DNA of 64,000 nt from Oryzias latipes. Taxonomy: Eukaryota; Chordata; Actinopteri; Beloniformes; Adrianichthyidae. This document shows, piece by piece, positions 12,565 to 24,416 of this stretch. A program made the translations under genes and the position numbers. Where the stretch lies: NCBI RefSeq assembly GCF_002234675.1, contig NC_019870.2, positions 3,182,985 through 3,246,984 of the forward strand, written 5' to 3'. Every line of letters starts with the position of its first letter. Position 1 is the stretch's first letter. Under the pieces are notes generated by a model, which did not search any database, was not told the DNA's origin, and worked only from the letters and a program-made list of their open reading frames with translations.

Positions 12565-12672
12565 CTCTTTATTTCTTCCCTGCTCCCTCTGTTTACTCTC
12601 AAGAGTATTTTCCTCAATTCAGCTTTTTATCACTCCATCTCCTCAGCTGCGTGTCTCCAGCAGAGCAAGACG
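12565..12672 (+). repeat. inverted homologous pair, left arm
   Basis: About 105 bases, including CTCCCTCTGTTTACTCTC, AGTATTTTCCTCA, ATCACTCCATCTCCTC and CAGAGCAAGA. The reverse complement of 18734-18840 carries the same blocks in the same order at roughly 80-85% identity by eye. Confidence 0.65.
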
Positions 12673-13429
12673 CGAAGCGCACACACAAACAGACGCGCCG
12701 CACTGAAATTGGCCTACACTCTATAAAAAAAAAAAAAAAAAAAAAGTCCAGCATGCGCTTTGGTGTGCACGCTCCTGCACAGCGGCATAAACAGGACGCA
12801 GCCACAGAGAGAAACCTGCACCCCTGGTAACCTTCACCTCCTTCTCACCCAGCAGCATCTGGTTATCACTCTCACTCCCGTGCACGAGAATGAGGCCGGC
12901 GCGCACACACGGCAGCCCCATTAACATCAGTGCTTTCGTAATGGATGTGTTTGTGCTGCTGCTGAGGGAAAGAGGAGAGACCTGAAGTAGGTGCTATAAA
13001 TCACTCGCTTGTTCCTCCTCCCCCCATCACATGCACACACACGCGTGCACGTGTTCACAGACACACGCACACAGACACACATACACAAAAACCTCTATTG
13101 GCATCGCTTCATGGGGCTCCCATTCACTGACTCTGCAGCAAACACACTCTCCCTCCTCTCACATTCATATGTGCAGAGTGCCCCCCCCCCTCTCTCTGTA
13201 CCGCCTGGGGCGGGGAAATCCTATTACCCTATGAAGAGGAGGAACACATCATTAATTACACTCTCATGCTCTTTTACACACACAAACACACACGTATGCC
13301 AAAACCCATCTCCCTCTGATCCCAGCCGGTCGTGCAGGAGGCTCCAACATCAGCCGCCAATATTTCTGTATTTTTCTCTGTCAGCTGCATCTTGACAGGT
13401 GACATTAGAGCCGGGCTGCACTATCTGAT

Positions 13430-13470
13430 CACACACACACATGCGTGCACACACACACACACACACGCAC
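13430..13470. repeat. (CA)n microsatellite
   Basis: Two CA tracts interrupted by TGCGTG at 13441-13448. Length probably varies between individuals. Confidence 0.8.
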
Positions 13471-14045
13471 ACCAGATCAGCCTCTGCTTCTGAGAGTCAG
13501 AAAGAGAGCAAATCACCGACAGAGATTTCAGGCTACACGGACGGGCAGATCGGAGAGTGTCAGAGCCTCAGATTTATCCGCAGTCTCAACAGCCTTCTCA
13601 AGGTTTGCCAGATAGATGGGCGCCATAAAGTGATACATGCACGCTATAAAATAAATAGAGGGGGAGGCGAGTCGTGCATGGCCAGGCCATCAGGCCAAGT
13701 GTTTATGTGCGTTCAGGTGGGCACCTTTAGGATGCATTAAGTCGTGAATGCACGTCAGTCAGGGGACGCTGCAGCTCCAGAGCATCCTGGGGGATGAGTT
13801 ACATTTTTATACTGTTTGACATTCTGGACGTGCATGTTAATGTCCAGAAAATAAACTGCCAAAGTGAAGGAAGTGATATTGCAGCTTGCATAAATTCAAA
13901 CGAAGAAGTGTTTCGTTATTTTTTTCTTTCTTTCTTTGGGAAAGGTGCAGGCCTTTATCTGAACCCTGTCTGGTTTCAGATCAGCTGTTTTTATGTTTTA
14001 CTGTTTGGTTTCAGGCTACAAACAGGGAGGCAGGTGAGATAAAGC

Positions 14046-14530
14046 GTTTACAACCATCTATCCATTATCTACACTCGCTTCATGCAGATCAGACTCGTGG
14101 TGGGTAGGTGTAGCAGATCCCAGCTGTCATTGGACAAAGGCAGGACGTCCCGATAAAAGCTTTTTGTAAACTACAAAAGAAATCAAAATGTGGGCGTGGT
14201 CTCTTTATTGACAGGTGACTGTCAAGCCCCCAGCACTGAAAAACTGTGTTCAAATCAGCTCAATTCAAACCAATGGAAGGATTGCCATCCATCTTTTTTT
14301 TTTAAAGTCTACGGATGCAGGCTTGATCAGGTTTCTAGTTCATCATAAGGTCATTTACAGATACAGTTAACCTCAGAGGCTCAACCAGATCCCCATGAGT
14401 CAAACTGGAGTCACCAAATTAACCCACAAATAGAATAAAACCTGCCCAGAACACACAGGAAGAACATGCAAACCCCAAACAGAACCGTTCCAACTGGGAT
14501 TTTAACCTCCAAGGTGAAGATGTTGCAGCT
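14046..14530 (-). mobile_element. tRNA-headed SINE-like repeat, minus-strand copy, interrupted
   Basis: Both ends of a common teleost repeat are present in reverse orientation. The 3' part is at 14046-14148 (ATCTATCCATTATCTAC, CCCAGCTGTCATTGGAC) and the 5' part at 14405-14530 (GGAAGAACATGCAAACCCC, CCAACTGGGATTTTAACC). The 180 bases or so between them do not belong to it and look like an insertion or replacement. Related copies: 31915-32032, 44240-44578, 47033-47202. Confidence 0.55.
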
Positions 14531-15059
14531 CCCGAAGAAATGTGTTTAGTGTTGTGATGACCAACAACATTTCTTGTCAAAGCAAACCCACCGGCCACAA
14601 ATTGCACCGCCTGAATTGCAAAGCATCCACTATTCAAGGCAAACTAATCTTAATTTCTTTATTCTAACCATAGTTTTCTTCTTTGAGCTAAATTATCAAG
14701 ACTTTGCTTTATTATTCTCAACAATCAGTTTGCACTGCAGTCAGCGACTCTGCGCCTCCATAGGCTAATCAGGCTCATCTGTTGTGTGCAGCTCTGGATG
14801 TTTCTGGAGCTTTTTAACTAAAATTTTCCTGAATTTAGGTGGGAAACTGCACTGGATATAGAGAAACAAATAAAGTTCAGGGGGGGTAAATCCACGCGGA
14901 GTTCCTCAAGGTTAATTTCTGGAGCCTCGTCAAGACTCTTTTCTTTAAAATAAAATTACTAACCATCACTGCATTGTCTTTAATCTGCCTGCTTCTATTT
15001 TGTTATTGTGTCCTGTAAAAGTCTGTGAAAGAGCTACAGTTGGTGAAGTCCTCATGTCT

Positions 15060-15250
15060 CCAGATGGATAGAAAGTTAGATCTTTATTTGTCATTGTCAC
15101 ACGTAGAATGAAATCAAAAGTGCCTCCTGGGTCGGTGCAACATTATACCTTTACAAAACAACACAACTTACTACTAAAAATCATAAATAATAAATAAAAC
15201 TACATAAAAAGTGCTTCAATGTGTGTTCAAATAGTTAAAAACCAGAGAAA
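15060..15250 (-). repeat. possible retroposon 3' end
   Basis: TAGATCTTTATTTGTCATTGTCACACG, read on the minus strand, gives GACAATAAAGATC. This is the usual end of several fish retroposons, with an AATAAA near the terminus. No coding part is visible. Confidence 0.3.
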
Positions 15251-15378
15251 TAATAATAAAAATAATTCGTATGAAGAACTGGCCTTTTGAGAGTAAGTAC
15301 TCCTGTTCGTTAATAAAGAATATATTGATCCTTTGACCTGCTACCTAGACGTTTCTTTTTCTGCTTCTGTGTGGTTTT

Positions 15379-16557
15379 CTACGGAGCCCTTGTCCTGACG
15401 TGGAAAAAATAAAACATATCTCATTCCCACAAATTAATATTCCGTTACTATTTCATTCCCTCGAAATAATTAATTCGTGCAAACGAAATAATTATTCACG
15501 TTATAAGTCACTTCGCTTTACATCCGAAGGCTAGTAGGCTACTTGCTACCTAGCCCATCATTAACCTGTTATTCACGCCATAAGGCATTCATAAACACGG
15601 ATGTGAGCAATATTTGGAAAATAAAGGGGGGAAAATAAAAACAAGAATGATCGATCTTTTATTGTCTATTTATTTACAACCGAAGGCTACATGCCACGTA
15701 TCCCATCATGCATCACAGATATCCCATGATGCATCTCGACAAATCGCCGTGGCCCTGTAACCGTGATGCATTCATAGACAACAGGACATGCGATTGGCTA
15801 CGTAGCATGTAGCCTACTAGCCTTCGGATGTAAAGTGACTGCTAACAAGTATGTTAATAAAAGACAAGTCCTAAATATTATTATTCCTGTTCGACCCTAA
15901 ATTACAATATCCCATACCAAAGCTACCGGCCAGCCAGCTGCCTGAATGCCGGCATGACAAGCAAAAGAGCTCTGCAGCGGAGCTAGAAGCTATGTCCGGC
16001 AGGTGAAGCAGGAAGCTTGGGCATCCAAAATCTCGTGATATTTTTCTGATTTTCATTGAGAGAATAATAGATCATTCTTGTTTTTATTTTCCCCCTCTTG
16101 AACAAATGTGGGTCACAGTGACACGGAAGTAGCGGCAGAAAGCGGCTTTTGCAGCAGGATGGACGGAGAGGGCACAGGGATGTGAATGAACCCAGACATG
16201 AAAACGTGATTACCGATGCTTTTTTGCTTTTTAAAATAAATAAATCTGATCTCTAAACATCCTCCGTGTCTTCCGTGCAATGTAAGGAGACACACACAGA
16301 CAGAAATGAGAAGGTATCTGGTGTAAATCCAACTATTGTTGACGTCCATGTTTACGAAGTCCGGTAGGTGAAGCAGCAATCCGTGTTTATGAATGAGTTA
16401 TGACGTAAATAATTATTTCGTCCGCACAAATTAATTAATTCGTGGTAACGGAATATTATTTTGTGGGAACAAGATAATATTTCATTCGCCAAACGTAATT
16501 ATTTTGTGGGAACAAGATATATTTTATTTTATCCATGTCAGAAAACGGGCTCCGTAG
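15379..16557. mobile_element. 1.18-kb long-inverted-repeat element, unclassified
   Basis: The ends are CTACGGAGCCC at 15379-15389 and its exact complement GGGCTCCGTAG at 16547-16557. Homology continues inward for well over 100 bases on each side: CCTGACGTGG/CTGACATGG, AAAATAAAACATATCT/AAAATAAAATATATCT, TTCCCACAAATTAATATTCCGTTAC, ATTCATAAACACGGAT. A second, inner inverted pair is at about 15525-15558 and 15803-15838 (TTTACATCCGAAGGCTAGTAGGCTAC), and a third (GGGGAAAATAAAAACAAGAATGATC) at about 15630-15655 and 16067-16096. TTTT flanks both ends, and TA sits inside both ends, so the target duplication is ambiguous. There is no transposase ORF, so it is non-autonomous. A part (16234-16275) resembles 45107-45150. 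Confidence 0.75.
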
Positions 16558-17354
16558 TTTTCATCTCACTTCTGTATTCAAATCTGCTGCTTTGACTGAG
16601 TTTCATTTTACTGCAAGTGCAGCATTTTGAGTTGATACATTTGTTTTGCTGTTATGTAAAGGATTCTTTAAATGTCAGAAGTCATTTTTTCCAACAAACA
16701 TCAGGTTAAAAAGCAGTATTTGATGACACAAATTAAGTGTTTGCCTTTATTTCAATACAAGTTGATTACTTTTACCTTTTATTTAAAACCTTCCTTTCAC
16801 AGTGGAACTGCTGAGATCTTCAGGTCTGGTGAATGAGCCACTGAATGATCACAAATGAGACAAAAGAGTGAACTGAAGGTGCTACTGCTCCTCTGCACAT
16901 CCACAGTGCCACCTAGTGGAGCCCCCCAGCTCCTGCAATATTTACATTGTCCAACCTGAAAAGTAGAAGAATCAGAGTCGTTTTGTTTTTTCATTGCAAT
17001 CTCATGGTTCCCTAAGAAAAAATTACATTTAGTCAAAAAAAGAAAAAAAAAAGAAGAACACTTTTTTGTCAAGTGTCAACAAAAAGAATAAGCAATGACA
17101 GAATGGATCTTCCCATCATTACATTGTTCCTTCATTGAAAAAATCTACGCATTTGCTTTTTAAAAAAAAAGGTGTAAACAAAAAATTTTCACATCGCACT
17201 GATTGTCAGAAGACAAAATATTGTGTTTCAGAGGTTTAAAACTTTCTGTGCAGCAGCAAAGTTTTTTCAGATCCAGGAAAAAAAATGCAAATCTGTCAAA
17301 AATGTAAACACCAATAAATAAATACAAACAAGAAACTAAGTAAAGTGGCAAACT

Positions 17355-17470
17355 CTTAGTTTTAAAGATCAATCCCAATGGAGGTTTTTAACATGTTCTT
17401 GTTTATTTATTTATTTATTTTGATCATGGAGGACAAATATTAAGAAAATGAAGCTTAAACCCTAAAGTTC
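17355..17470 (+). repeat. dispersed repeat family A, copy 3
   Basis: Carries CAATCCCAATGGAGGTTTTTAACATGTTCTTG, interrupted by (TTTA)n at about 17401-17422, then GATCATGGAGGACAAATATTAAG and AAATGAAGCTTAAACC. It is diverged from the copy at 25145. Confidence 0.5.
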
Positions 17471-17699
17471 ACTGCCATGATAAGTTCCAATGAAGTTACA
17501 TCCCTCAGTGGTGCTGTGACGTCAAGATTTGTTCAAAATGGTGACCACATTGAAGGTTACAGGTCATAGCCACCATGGCACTGTCCTCAAGTCTTGGTCA
17601 GATCAATATATTCTGTAATTTCCTCGTCTGTTTCCCAATTTCCCGGGTTTTCTTGGCAGCTGCTGCTTGTGCTAAAGACATTTAGCCTTACAGAAGGTC

Positions 17700-17975
17700 A
17701 GAGATCCATAGCAACCATACAATCTTTTTCATGTCTAATGCTGATGGATACAAGCAGAAAATGTTATGTCTGTAGGACAAAGTTATATATTTACAAATTT
17801 CCTTGGCAACCAGATCCTTTGCTTGTTTCATTCCACTTTTTAACCTGGCCTCATACAATTCCAAAAATCTATAGCAACCGTACAATTTTTTTTTCATGTC
17901 TGGTGCAGTTAATTACATACATGACTATTTATGTCCGTATGCAAAGTCAAATTTCAAGTTTTTCATAGCAACCAC
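17700..17975 (+). repeat. diverged tandem repeat with ATAGCAACC core
   Basis: ATCCATAGCAACCATACAATC at 17704 and ATCTATAGCAACCGTACAATT at 17867 are about 163 bases apart, each followed by a T run and CATGTCT. A third core (TCATAGCAACCAC) is at about 17963. The 124-residue ORF over this stretch (17594-17968) has no family resemblance and I do not treat it as a gene. Confidence 0.55.
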
Positions 17976-18313
17976 AGTTAGAACACTGATATAATTGTGA
18001 TGGCAACAAGACATAACAAGTAAATGTGTTCAAGTTGAACAGAACATTTTTTTAAGCTGTAGAACACTGTCAGTTACCACGAATTTTATTCACCCATGGC
18101 TCTGGACGGTTAATTTAAGAACAAGTTTGTTTGTGCCGAGCATCGGATAAACGCATAAAAATTTGCAAATGATAAAAATGTATATTTCCTGAAACGCCTC
18201 ACTTTGACTTTATCTCTCCTCATGAACGTCAGGGGTCGGGTTTGTAATGACTTTTCCTACCTTACAAATAATCGTCATGTAGAAGGCACATTTGGTTACC
18301 CAAAGTTTGCATG

Positions 18314-18327
18314 GTTGTCATGGTAAC
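18314..18327. promoter_or_regulatory. RFX X-box-like palindrome
   Basis: GTTGTCATGGTAAC differs at two positions from the palindromic RFX site GTTGCCATGGCAAC. Similar sequences are at 19179-19192 (GTCACCATGGCAAT) and 31010-31023 (GTAACCATGGAAAC). The match is sequence-only; use by RFX factors is not shown. Confidence 0.3.
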
Positions 18328-18733
18328 GTTGTGAATTAGGCAGAGTTATTATTTTTGTTCCTAAAGCTTCTTTGATTTACCTACATTAAGCACTTCTTGG
18401 ATTCATTTTTTTACGTTTCAAATCAAAACATATTTATAAAAATGAAGCCTCAGTCCAGGAGTTTACGGCATAAAATTAAAAAACTTGTTTGATGTCTACC
18501 TCCAGAAATGTAACGATGACTTCCGCCGTGTTTTACATACACCTGTACCTGCACGAACCTTTCACCACAGGTTTGAAAACAAGACGAGGCTTAAGCCTCT
18601 GTGTATGTGAGGCTTTACCACTGAGTTCCTGTTTTTGAACCCACCCAGCCGCCTCTGGAAGTGTTTGGCTGATTTGTTGCCGACTTTTATAGAGTCGTTT
18701 CATCACATTGCCCCGTTTTTCTGTGTGTTTGTG

Positions 18734-18840
18734 TTTTGCTCTGGTGGAGATACACAGCCGAGGAGATGGAGTGATATGGAGCAGAAATGAGGAAAATACT
18801 CCAGAGAGTAAACAGAGGGAGCACAGAGGGAATGAATAAA
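18734..18840 (-). repeat. inverted homologous pair, right arm
   Basis: The minus strand reads CTCCCTCTGTTTACTCTC, GGAGTATTTTCCTCA, ATATCACTCCATCTCCTC and CAGAGCAAAAC. This is collinear with 12565-12672 in opposite orientation. No terminal repeat, tail or coding content explains the pair. Confidence 0.65.
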
Positions 18841-18849
18841 AAGGAGGGA

Positions 18850-21800
18850 TAAAACCTATTGATGCTGGACATGTAGTTTCCTTTTTTCTTGAGCTGCACC
18901 ACTTATTTTGCATATGAAAACATCTAAGGTGTATGTATGTAGAAGAAAGTCAGCTGAAATTAAACAAACCCTATCAAGGAACAAAAATCCTCTTTTTGCT
19001 GGGTAAAAAATAAGTTCATGACTGGTGAAATGAAATGTCATAAAGCTCTCACACTGGCAAAAGAGCCACTTTTCTTCTGAAGGAAATGAAATTAAAGCAG
19101 CTTTGAATGACCTTCACATCCACGGCTGTTTGTAATCTAGCCTACAACCCATGAGCAGCACCACCGCTGCAGCCACAGGTCACCATGGCAATAGCACCTG
19201 CAGCTAAATAATGCTTTAAATCTACCCAAATTAAATATTTTAAAATGCCTGTGGCTTCAACAAAGGTGTTTTGTTCTTGGCAACCATGTCATTTCTTGAA
19301 AACCATTGAATATGTGCGTTAAGTTTTGTTACTCTATATTAATCGAGTTTGTTTTGGGTTTCAAAAGCCTTAAATTGAACCGCTGTGAGACACCCACCGT
19401 GTCAAAATCCCAAAATGTGAGTAGTAGTGGGTGATGCTGATGCCAAAAAAAAGGTTCATGATCCTAATTGGTAGATCAGAAGTGCTTTTACAATAGTTTT
19501 TTTCCACTAAAGTGTTCTAAAAGGGCAGTTGTGAAAATTGTACCTTCGTTGGTTTGCTTTCACAGTGCACTCTTAGGTGAGGACTAAATGTTATGCAGTT
19601 CCCCTGTTGGGGGGGCGACAGCAACAAGCTCTAAAGAGGAAGAAAACAACTGAAGATTTACTGCTTTTCATGTGTTCTCAGAGTCGGACATTTTTCCACT
19701 AAATTCATGAACAATTCGTTTATCTAAGTTTGTGTTTTTGGTGCAGTTGGCACTAAAATGAAAACAAAAGTCGCAACTTTCAAATGAAATGTCCAAAATG
19801 TTTAGTTTTTAAATATATAAATCAATTTTCAATCAAAATGAAAGCAGTCCAGACATGTTTTTCCTGTGTCTTATAAGGTGGATTACCAAAACGCTCCAAC
19901 ATCTGCCGCCGGTTTGGCCCTTCTGCCAAATTTTACAAACCTTTGTGGCCCATGTGTAAAAAAAAAGAAAAGTGCTCACTCCTGTTTTTTTTGAAGATTA
20001 AGGTCGACTTTAATAATTCCCGTAGGGAAATTTAGCCCCCATTCTAGCGCTCTCATCCCCCCTATGAAGCTGCTTCATCAGCCTTAAATGTTTCTGGAAA
20101 CAATTGTGTTTTTTTGTTTATTTTTTTCCATTTTTGAGGCACTGTTTAGACACCGGAACGCTTTCAAAGTACCGCTTTGGCACCAGATGAAATCCATCCC
20201 TAGTCTATTCTAGTCTGTTTCACTACACTATTCTTACCAAAGGGACATTTTTCCAACCGTTTTCATGTTTTTGCCTCTTTGTCTTCACGCCGTCTGACGT
20301 TTTACGCCACTGGACGGTCTGTGCCCTTTCACACCGTCGAATTTAGACTTTTAATTTCTGCATTAAAAGCCGACTGATGTTTTAGATGCAAATCTCTGAA
20401 CTAAAATCTGATCATTCACATGCAGAAACATGTGCTGCGTGTTAATCCGTAACCAAAATACCAACAAGTCCTTAATCTGCATGAGCAGAAAAAGGCTGGT
20501 CTGCACCGTCAAGCTCCAAATTAAAGGCAGTCATCTGTCTTCATCTCACAAACACCAGGAATTGTTTCTTCCTAAATCCTCAGATTGCTGCTGCAAACTT
20601 TCCCCCAACAGGACAAACTATTGTCTGTTTGTTTAGGAATAGTGAAAATGTCGTACAGAGCTCTGCGTCTTCTCCACATTAGAACTGAAGGTTTCTTTGG
20701 ACACAAGAAGCAGCCATCAAAACCCTATCTTTTTCTTTTTTAATTTTTAAAATTATTTCCTTGAAGCCAACAAGTGATTCCCACAAAAACCTGATTAATT
20801 TGATGTGACTGATCATACTCTGAATACCAAAATATATTTCATCATATTTTCTTTTCTCTTGGAAGGTCGTTGCTGAAGAATGACTGAAGCAAAACACTTT
20901 GACCCTGGTAATCCTCAAGGATTGTTGTAATAAGTTTTTCCTTTATCTTTTCTTCCCTCTGCTGAATATCAAAGATGTGGTTTTTGAAAAACCGCTTTGC
21001 TTTAAATTGAGGAGGAATTGTAGAGATAGCTTGTACTGTCAGCTTTTTTTTTTTCAGCCGCACAATTAAAAGGAAAAAAAAACACATACACAGCCCCCCC
21101 CAGCATAATCAGTTTTTTCTCCTTTGAGAAAACGCCGGAACCACAAGACGGCGTTTGATTGCAACGCGTCCTTGTAAGTTCACTTTCAAAGTTCCGCTTG
21201 CCCACAAGGAAGTCACCTTCTACACAGAAGGTCTGAAATTCATGCATTAGCATTTTCCAAACATGAACAAAGTCAGATTATCTGATTTGTGGCTGCAGGA
21301 AATTCAGAAATGTTGAATTATTTTATTGCAGGTACGTTTGAAGATTGGTGTTTTTTGTTCAACTTCATGTTTTTTAACTAAATCTTTAACTAAATAAATG
21401 GAGATTTACCTTTAAAATCTTTGACATTAAGCCCTGATCTGATTCTACTTTGGTACCTATGGTTTAGAACTGCAGTAAAAAAAACAAACTATCATAAAAA
21501 AATATCATAAAAAATGAGGATTATTGAGGAAATGTTAAACAAATGTATCGGATGAAACATGTTTATTCTGACCAATAGAATGACTGAGTAACAGCTGTTT
21601 ATTTCTCTATAGAAGACTATGGGATTTTGGCTTCTTGGAGCCAGCTGGTATTTCCTGTTTGGAACACCAGGGGGAGGAGTCACTCAGTCCAGTTCTCATA
21701 TACAGTCAGTGGTTATGGAAATCTGATTTTTTTTCAGATTTCCAGCTCTATTTCACTTGTTCTGGTCCTTGTAAGGCTTTTGGACATTTTTCTTTCTTTC

Positions 21801-22250
21801 TTTCAACTTCATCTCTGAAGTTTTGCACCATTTAAAAGAGCCCCTCCCCTCTACCTTTGTTTTTTTTTCATTTTGCCCCAGACTGGATTGACATGTGGAT
21901 TCACTGCATGTCAAGTTTAAAATGTTATCTCCTTCATGTCTACTTGCTGTTGTCCAACTCAAGTAGAACTTTTCTGCTCCTCCTCAAAAACACCGGAGGA
22001 TCTTCTGCTGTCGATGGACTCAGATTAAAATAGCCCCAAACACTGTCCATGGTCCTAAAAAAAATTGTTTTTAAATTTGACACCTCTGCCTAATGTTTTT
22101 TGAGAAAACCCTCCACTATTGTCTCAGAGTCCCCCCCCCCTTCTATTTTATTGGTATTTATAATTATTATTCTATTAGACTGTACTTGTTTATTGTAGGT
22201 AAGATAAACTTATATTTTGGAATTTCTAAAAAATATTCTAAATTTTCTTT
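18850..22250. other. intergenic sequence, little identified
   Basis: A short retroposon-end-like stretch at about 20000-20060 (GACTTTAATAATTCCCGTAGGG, minus orientation) is the only repeat I can place. The segment 21690-21720 (TCTCATATACAGTCAGTGG) resembles the reverse of 39725-39760. No exon is recognisable. Confidence 0.4.
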
Positions 22251-22260
22251 GTCTTTTTAC

Positions 22261-22283
22261 TTTTTTTTTTTTTTTTTTTTTGT
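22261..22283. repeat. poly-T tract
   Basis: A run of about 20 T residues, followed by a near-repeat of TGTCTTTTTACTTTT that also precedes it, suggesting replication slippage. Confidence 0.8.
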
Positions 22284-22419
22284 CTTTTTACTTTTAAAAA
22301 AAATTGAAAAAGTAAGAATTGCTCTGGAAAATAAGTACAAATTACTAATATTGATATATCTCATATTTTTAATATTGTTTTTTATTATAATTTTCATCTG
22401 GATGTTTCATAATCCAGTG

Positions 22420-22860
22420 TTTCCTTTTGGGCATCCATTCTTCTGGAGCACCACCGGCTCCGCCTGTAGGGGGTGCTGTTGCTCCTTCTCATTGGGCTGG
22501 CTGGGGTCCCGCTCTGTGGTGTAATATCCATGGAGTGGCCCTTGGCTGCTCTGTCTTGGGCGGGCGCTGTGGTAATGACCCCTGTGATCCACTGGGCCTT
22601 GGAATGAATGGATCCCCATGATATCGTTTCCTCACAGCAGAACCGAGCCAGACCTTCTGCAGTTCTTCGTTTTTGTTCTGTGTTCTACTGGGGGAACTGG
22701 GTGGGTGGAGGGAGGGGTCCCATCTGTGTGTGATTGTCCTGTGTTTCCTGTTTTAAACAATTTTCATATTTGATGACAATTTTATCTGCTTTATTGTTAA
22801 GCGCTTTGTGTTTTTAACCAAAATGAAAGGTGCTGAACAAATCAATAAAGTTTTAAGTTT
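22420..22860 (+). repeat. LINE 3' UTR-like sequence
   Basis: A GC-rich body (GGCTGGGGTCCCGC, CTTGGGCGGGCGCTGTGG) is followed by TTGTTAAGCGCTTTGTG and ATCAATAAAGTTTTAAG. The GCGCTTTG...AATAAA pattern is the usual 3' end of several fish LINEs. No RT coding remains. Confidence 0.4.
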
Positions 22861-23744
22861 GAGGAACAGGAAGTTGTCTAGAGGTGACTTCCTCTGCCTC
22901 ATAGCAGCTTCTGTTAATTCTGCTTCACCGACTGTGATAGAAGAGTTCTGGGTTTGGTGCTTTTGTAAAAAACCATAAATATCAGAGCTAAACTAAACTC
23001 TTCCCTTTGACTTCACCCACAATCCCTCCTGGGATTCCTTCTCAGGCCATTTCCTGTTCAGGTCATGCTTCCTGCTTTTCCCTCTTGATGCATCTGCTAA
23101 CTCGTTTGCAGCCTCTGTTCCCCCCACAATTTCATCCCTGGAGTTTCTGTGCGGCAGGCTCAGGCCATCACATGTTTTCGCTCAGCAGCTCGATGAGCTT
23201 CCACTCTGATCAGGATTTCTGAAACTGCTAGCGTTTCCGATTTTAGATACGTTTGCTTTCTTTGGACAAATGTAAAGACTTAAAGAGACTGGAAGATTGT
23301 AGCATCCCATTTCAAGTTGAAGCTAAAGTCAAAAATAATTACACTAATAGAAAAAAGAAAAAAACCCACAACTGTGTCTGATAACAAAATAACCAATGAG
23401 TCAGTTAATAATACAGACTATGAACTTTATTAAACTGAAGTTAAATTAGTTATCAAACCCTTTCCTCCTATTGCTAGAATATTTTTTCAATATCTGTATC
23501 ATTCACATTCTTAGTCTTTACTTTAGCTGTCCTCATTTTCAAATGTCTAAACGTCTGAGGATTTTATCTGAACATTTTAAGAAAAGCCATGTGTTCTTTT
23601 TTGTGTGATTCTCAAATAGACAGACATTGTGAAATATTTTCAACCTGACTAAACTTCTTTTAAAGTCTTGCCCTCTAAAAGTATACAATAAAAAGACAAG
23701 CTTAAATAACCTATTACATTGGATAGAAGACAAAATCAACCTAA

Positions 23745-23890
23745 ATTCCATTAAAATGCTTCTCCCATCAGGGGTCGCCACAGTGAGCGAGTCGCATGGT
23801 AAACTTGGCAATGTTTTACGCCGGATGCCCTTCCTGACGCAACCTTCTCAAAGCAACCGGGCTCGGGACCGGCACAGAGGTTTGTTTTAA
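23745..23890 (-). repeat. RTE-type LINE end, minus-strand fragment
   Basis: TTCTCCCATCAGGGGTCGCCACAG, TTTTACGCCGGATGCCCTTCC and CAACCGGGCTCGGGACCGG are the complement of the widespread GGAAGGGCATCCGGCGTAAAA ... GTGGCGACCCC sequence. Confidence 0.65.
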
Positions 23891-24393
23891 GACAATAAAT
23901 CTTGAATATCTTGTTGAGTCATTTTCTTTAAAACATCTTATTTTAAGTGATATCTCTAACGAAACTATTTCTTTTCACTCATAATCAACACATCATTTTG
24001 ACAACTTTATCTTAAAATGTGTAATTCTAGTCTTATTCAATTGGTTTAGAAATGAGGAGTATAGCACTACACTATGTATTTGTGTTAATATATTTACTTT
24101 AAAGAAAAAATAAAATATTTTAACAATACAGGCTTATTTTAAGACATAATTTAGAACTCAAAGTTACTATATTATTCCAAAAGGAACTTCCTTTGCTGGT
24201 GGAACACAGAGCAGAGTCAAATTGTCATTAATGAAATCAAAACAACACATTTATTGGCAGATGTTTTCATTTATGACAAGAAAAAAACTTTGTTTTCTAT
24301 ATTTCTTGTACTTGTTTTGAAAAGGGTCTTATTCCAGCGCAGAGCTTGACTGTTAAGGTGTAACAAAAAAAGGTGGATAATGTAAGTTGGGTA

Positions 24394-24416
24394 AATAAGT
24401 AAGTAAGTAAGTAAAG
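24394..24416. repeat. (GTAA)n microsatellite
   Basis: Five or so GTAA units in a row, AT-rich flanks. Confidence 0.8.

Larger units (their letters stand above)
12440..13800. promoter_or_regulatory. CA-rich, repeat-poor block, candidate non-coding regulatory DNA
   Basis: Between flanking repeats lies about 1.3 kb of more balanced composition, with many CA tracts (13031-13090, 13430-13466) and a poly-A at about 12725-12746. No recognisable transposon sequence was seen. Homeodomain-core sites occur (for example CATTAAC near 12920 and CGTAATGGATG near 12935). The 105-bp segment 12565-12672 has an inverted homologue at 18734-18840. No ORF has a recognisable product. That it regulates lhx5 is inference from position and composition only. 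Confidence 0.25.

Noticed and set aside
12357..12830. 157-codon ORF and its overlapping frames as coding
   Set aside because: Several frames are open at once, it ends in a poly-A/lysine run, and the composition is CA-rich; no family resemblance.
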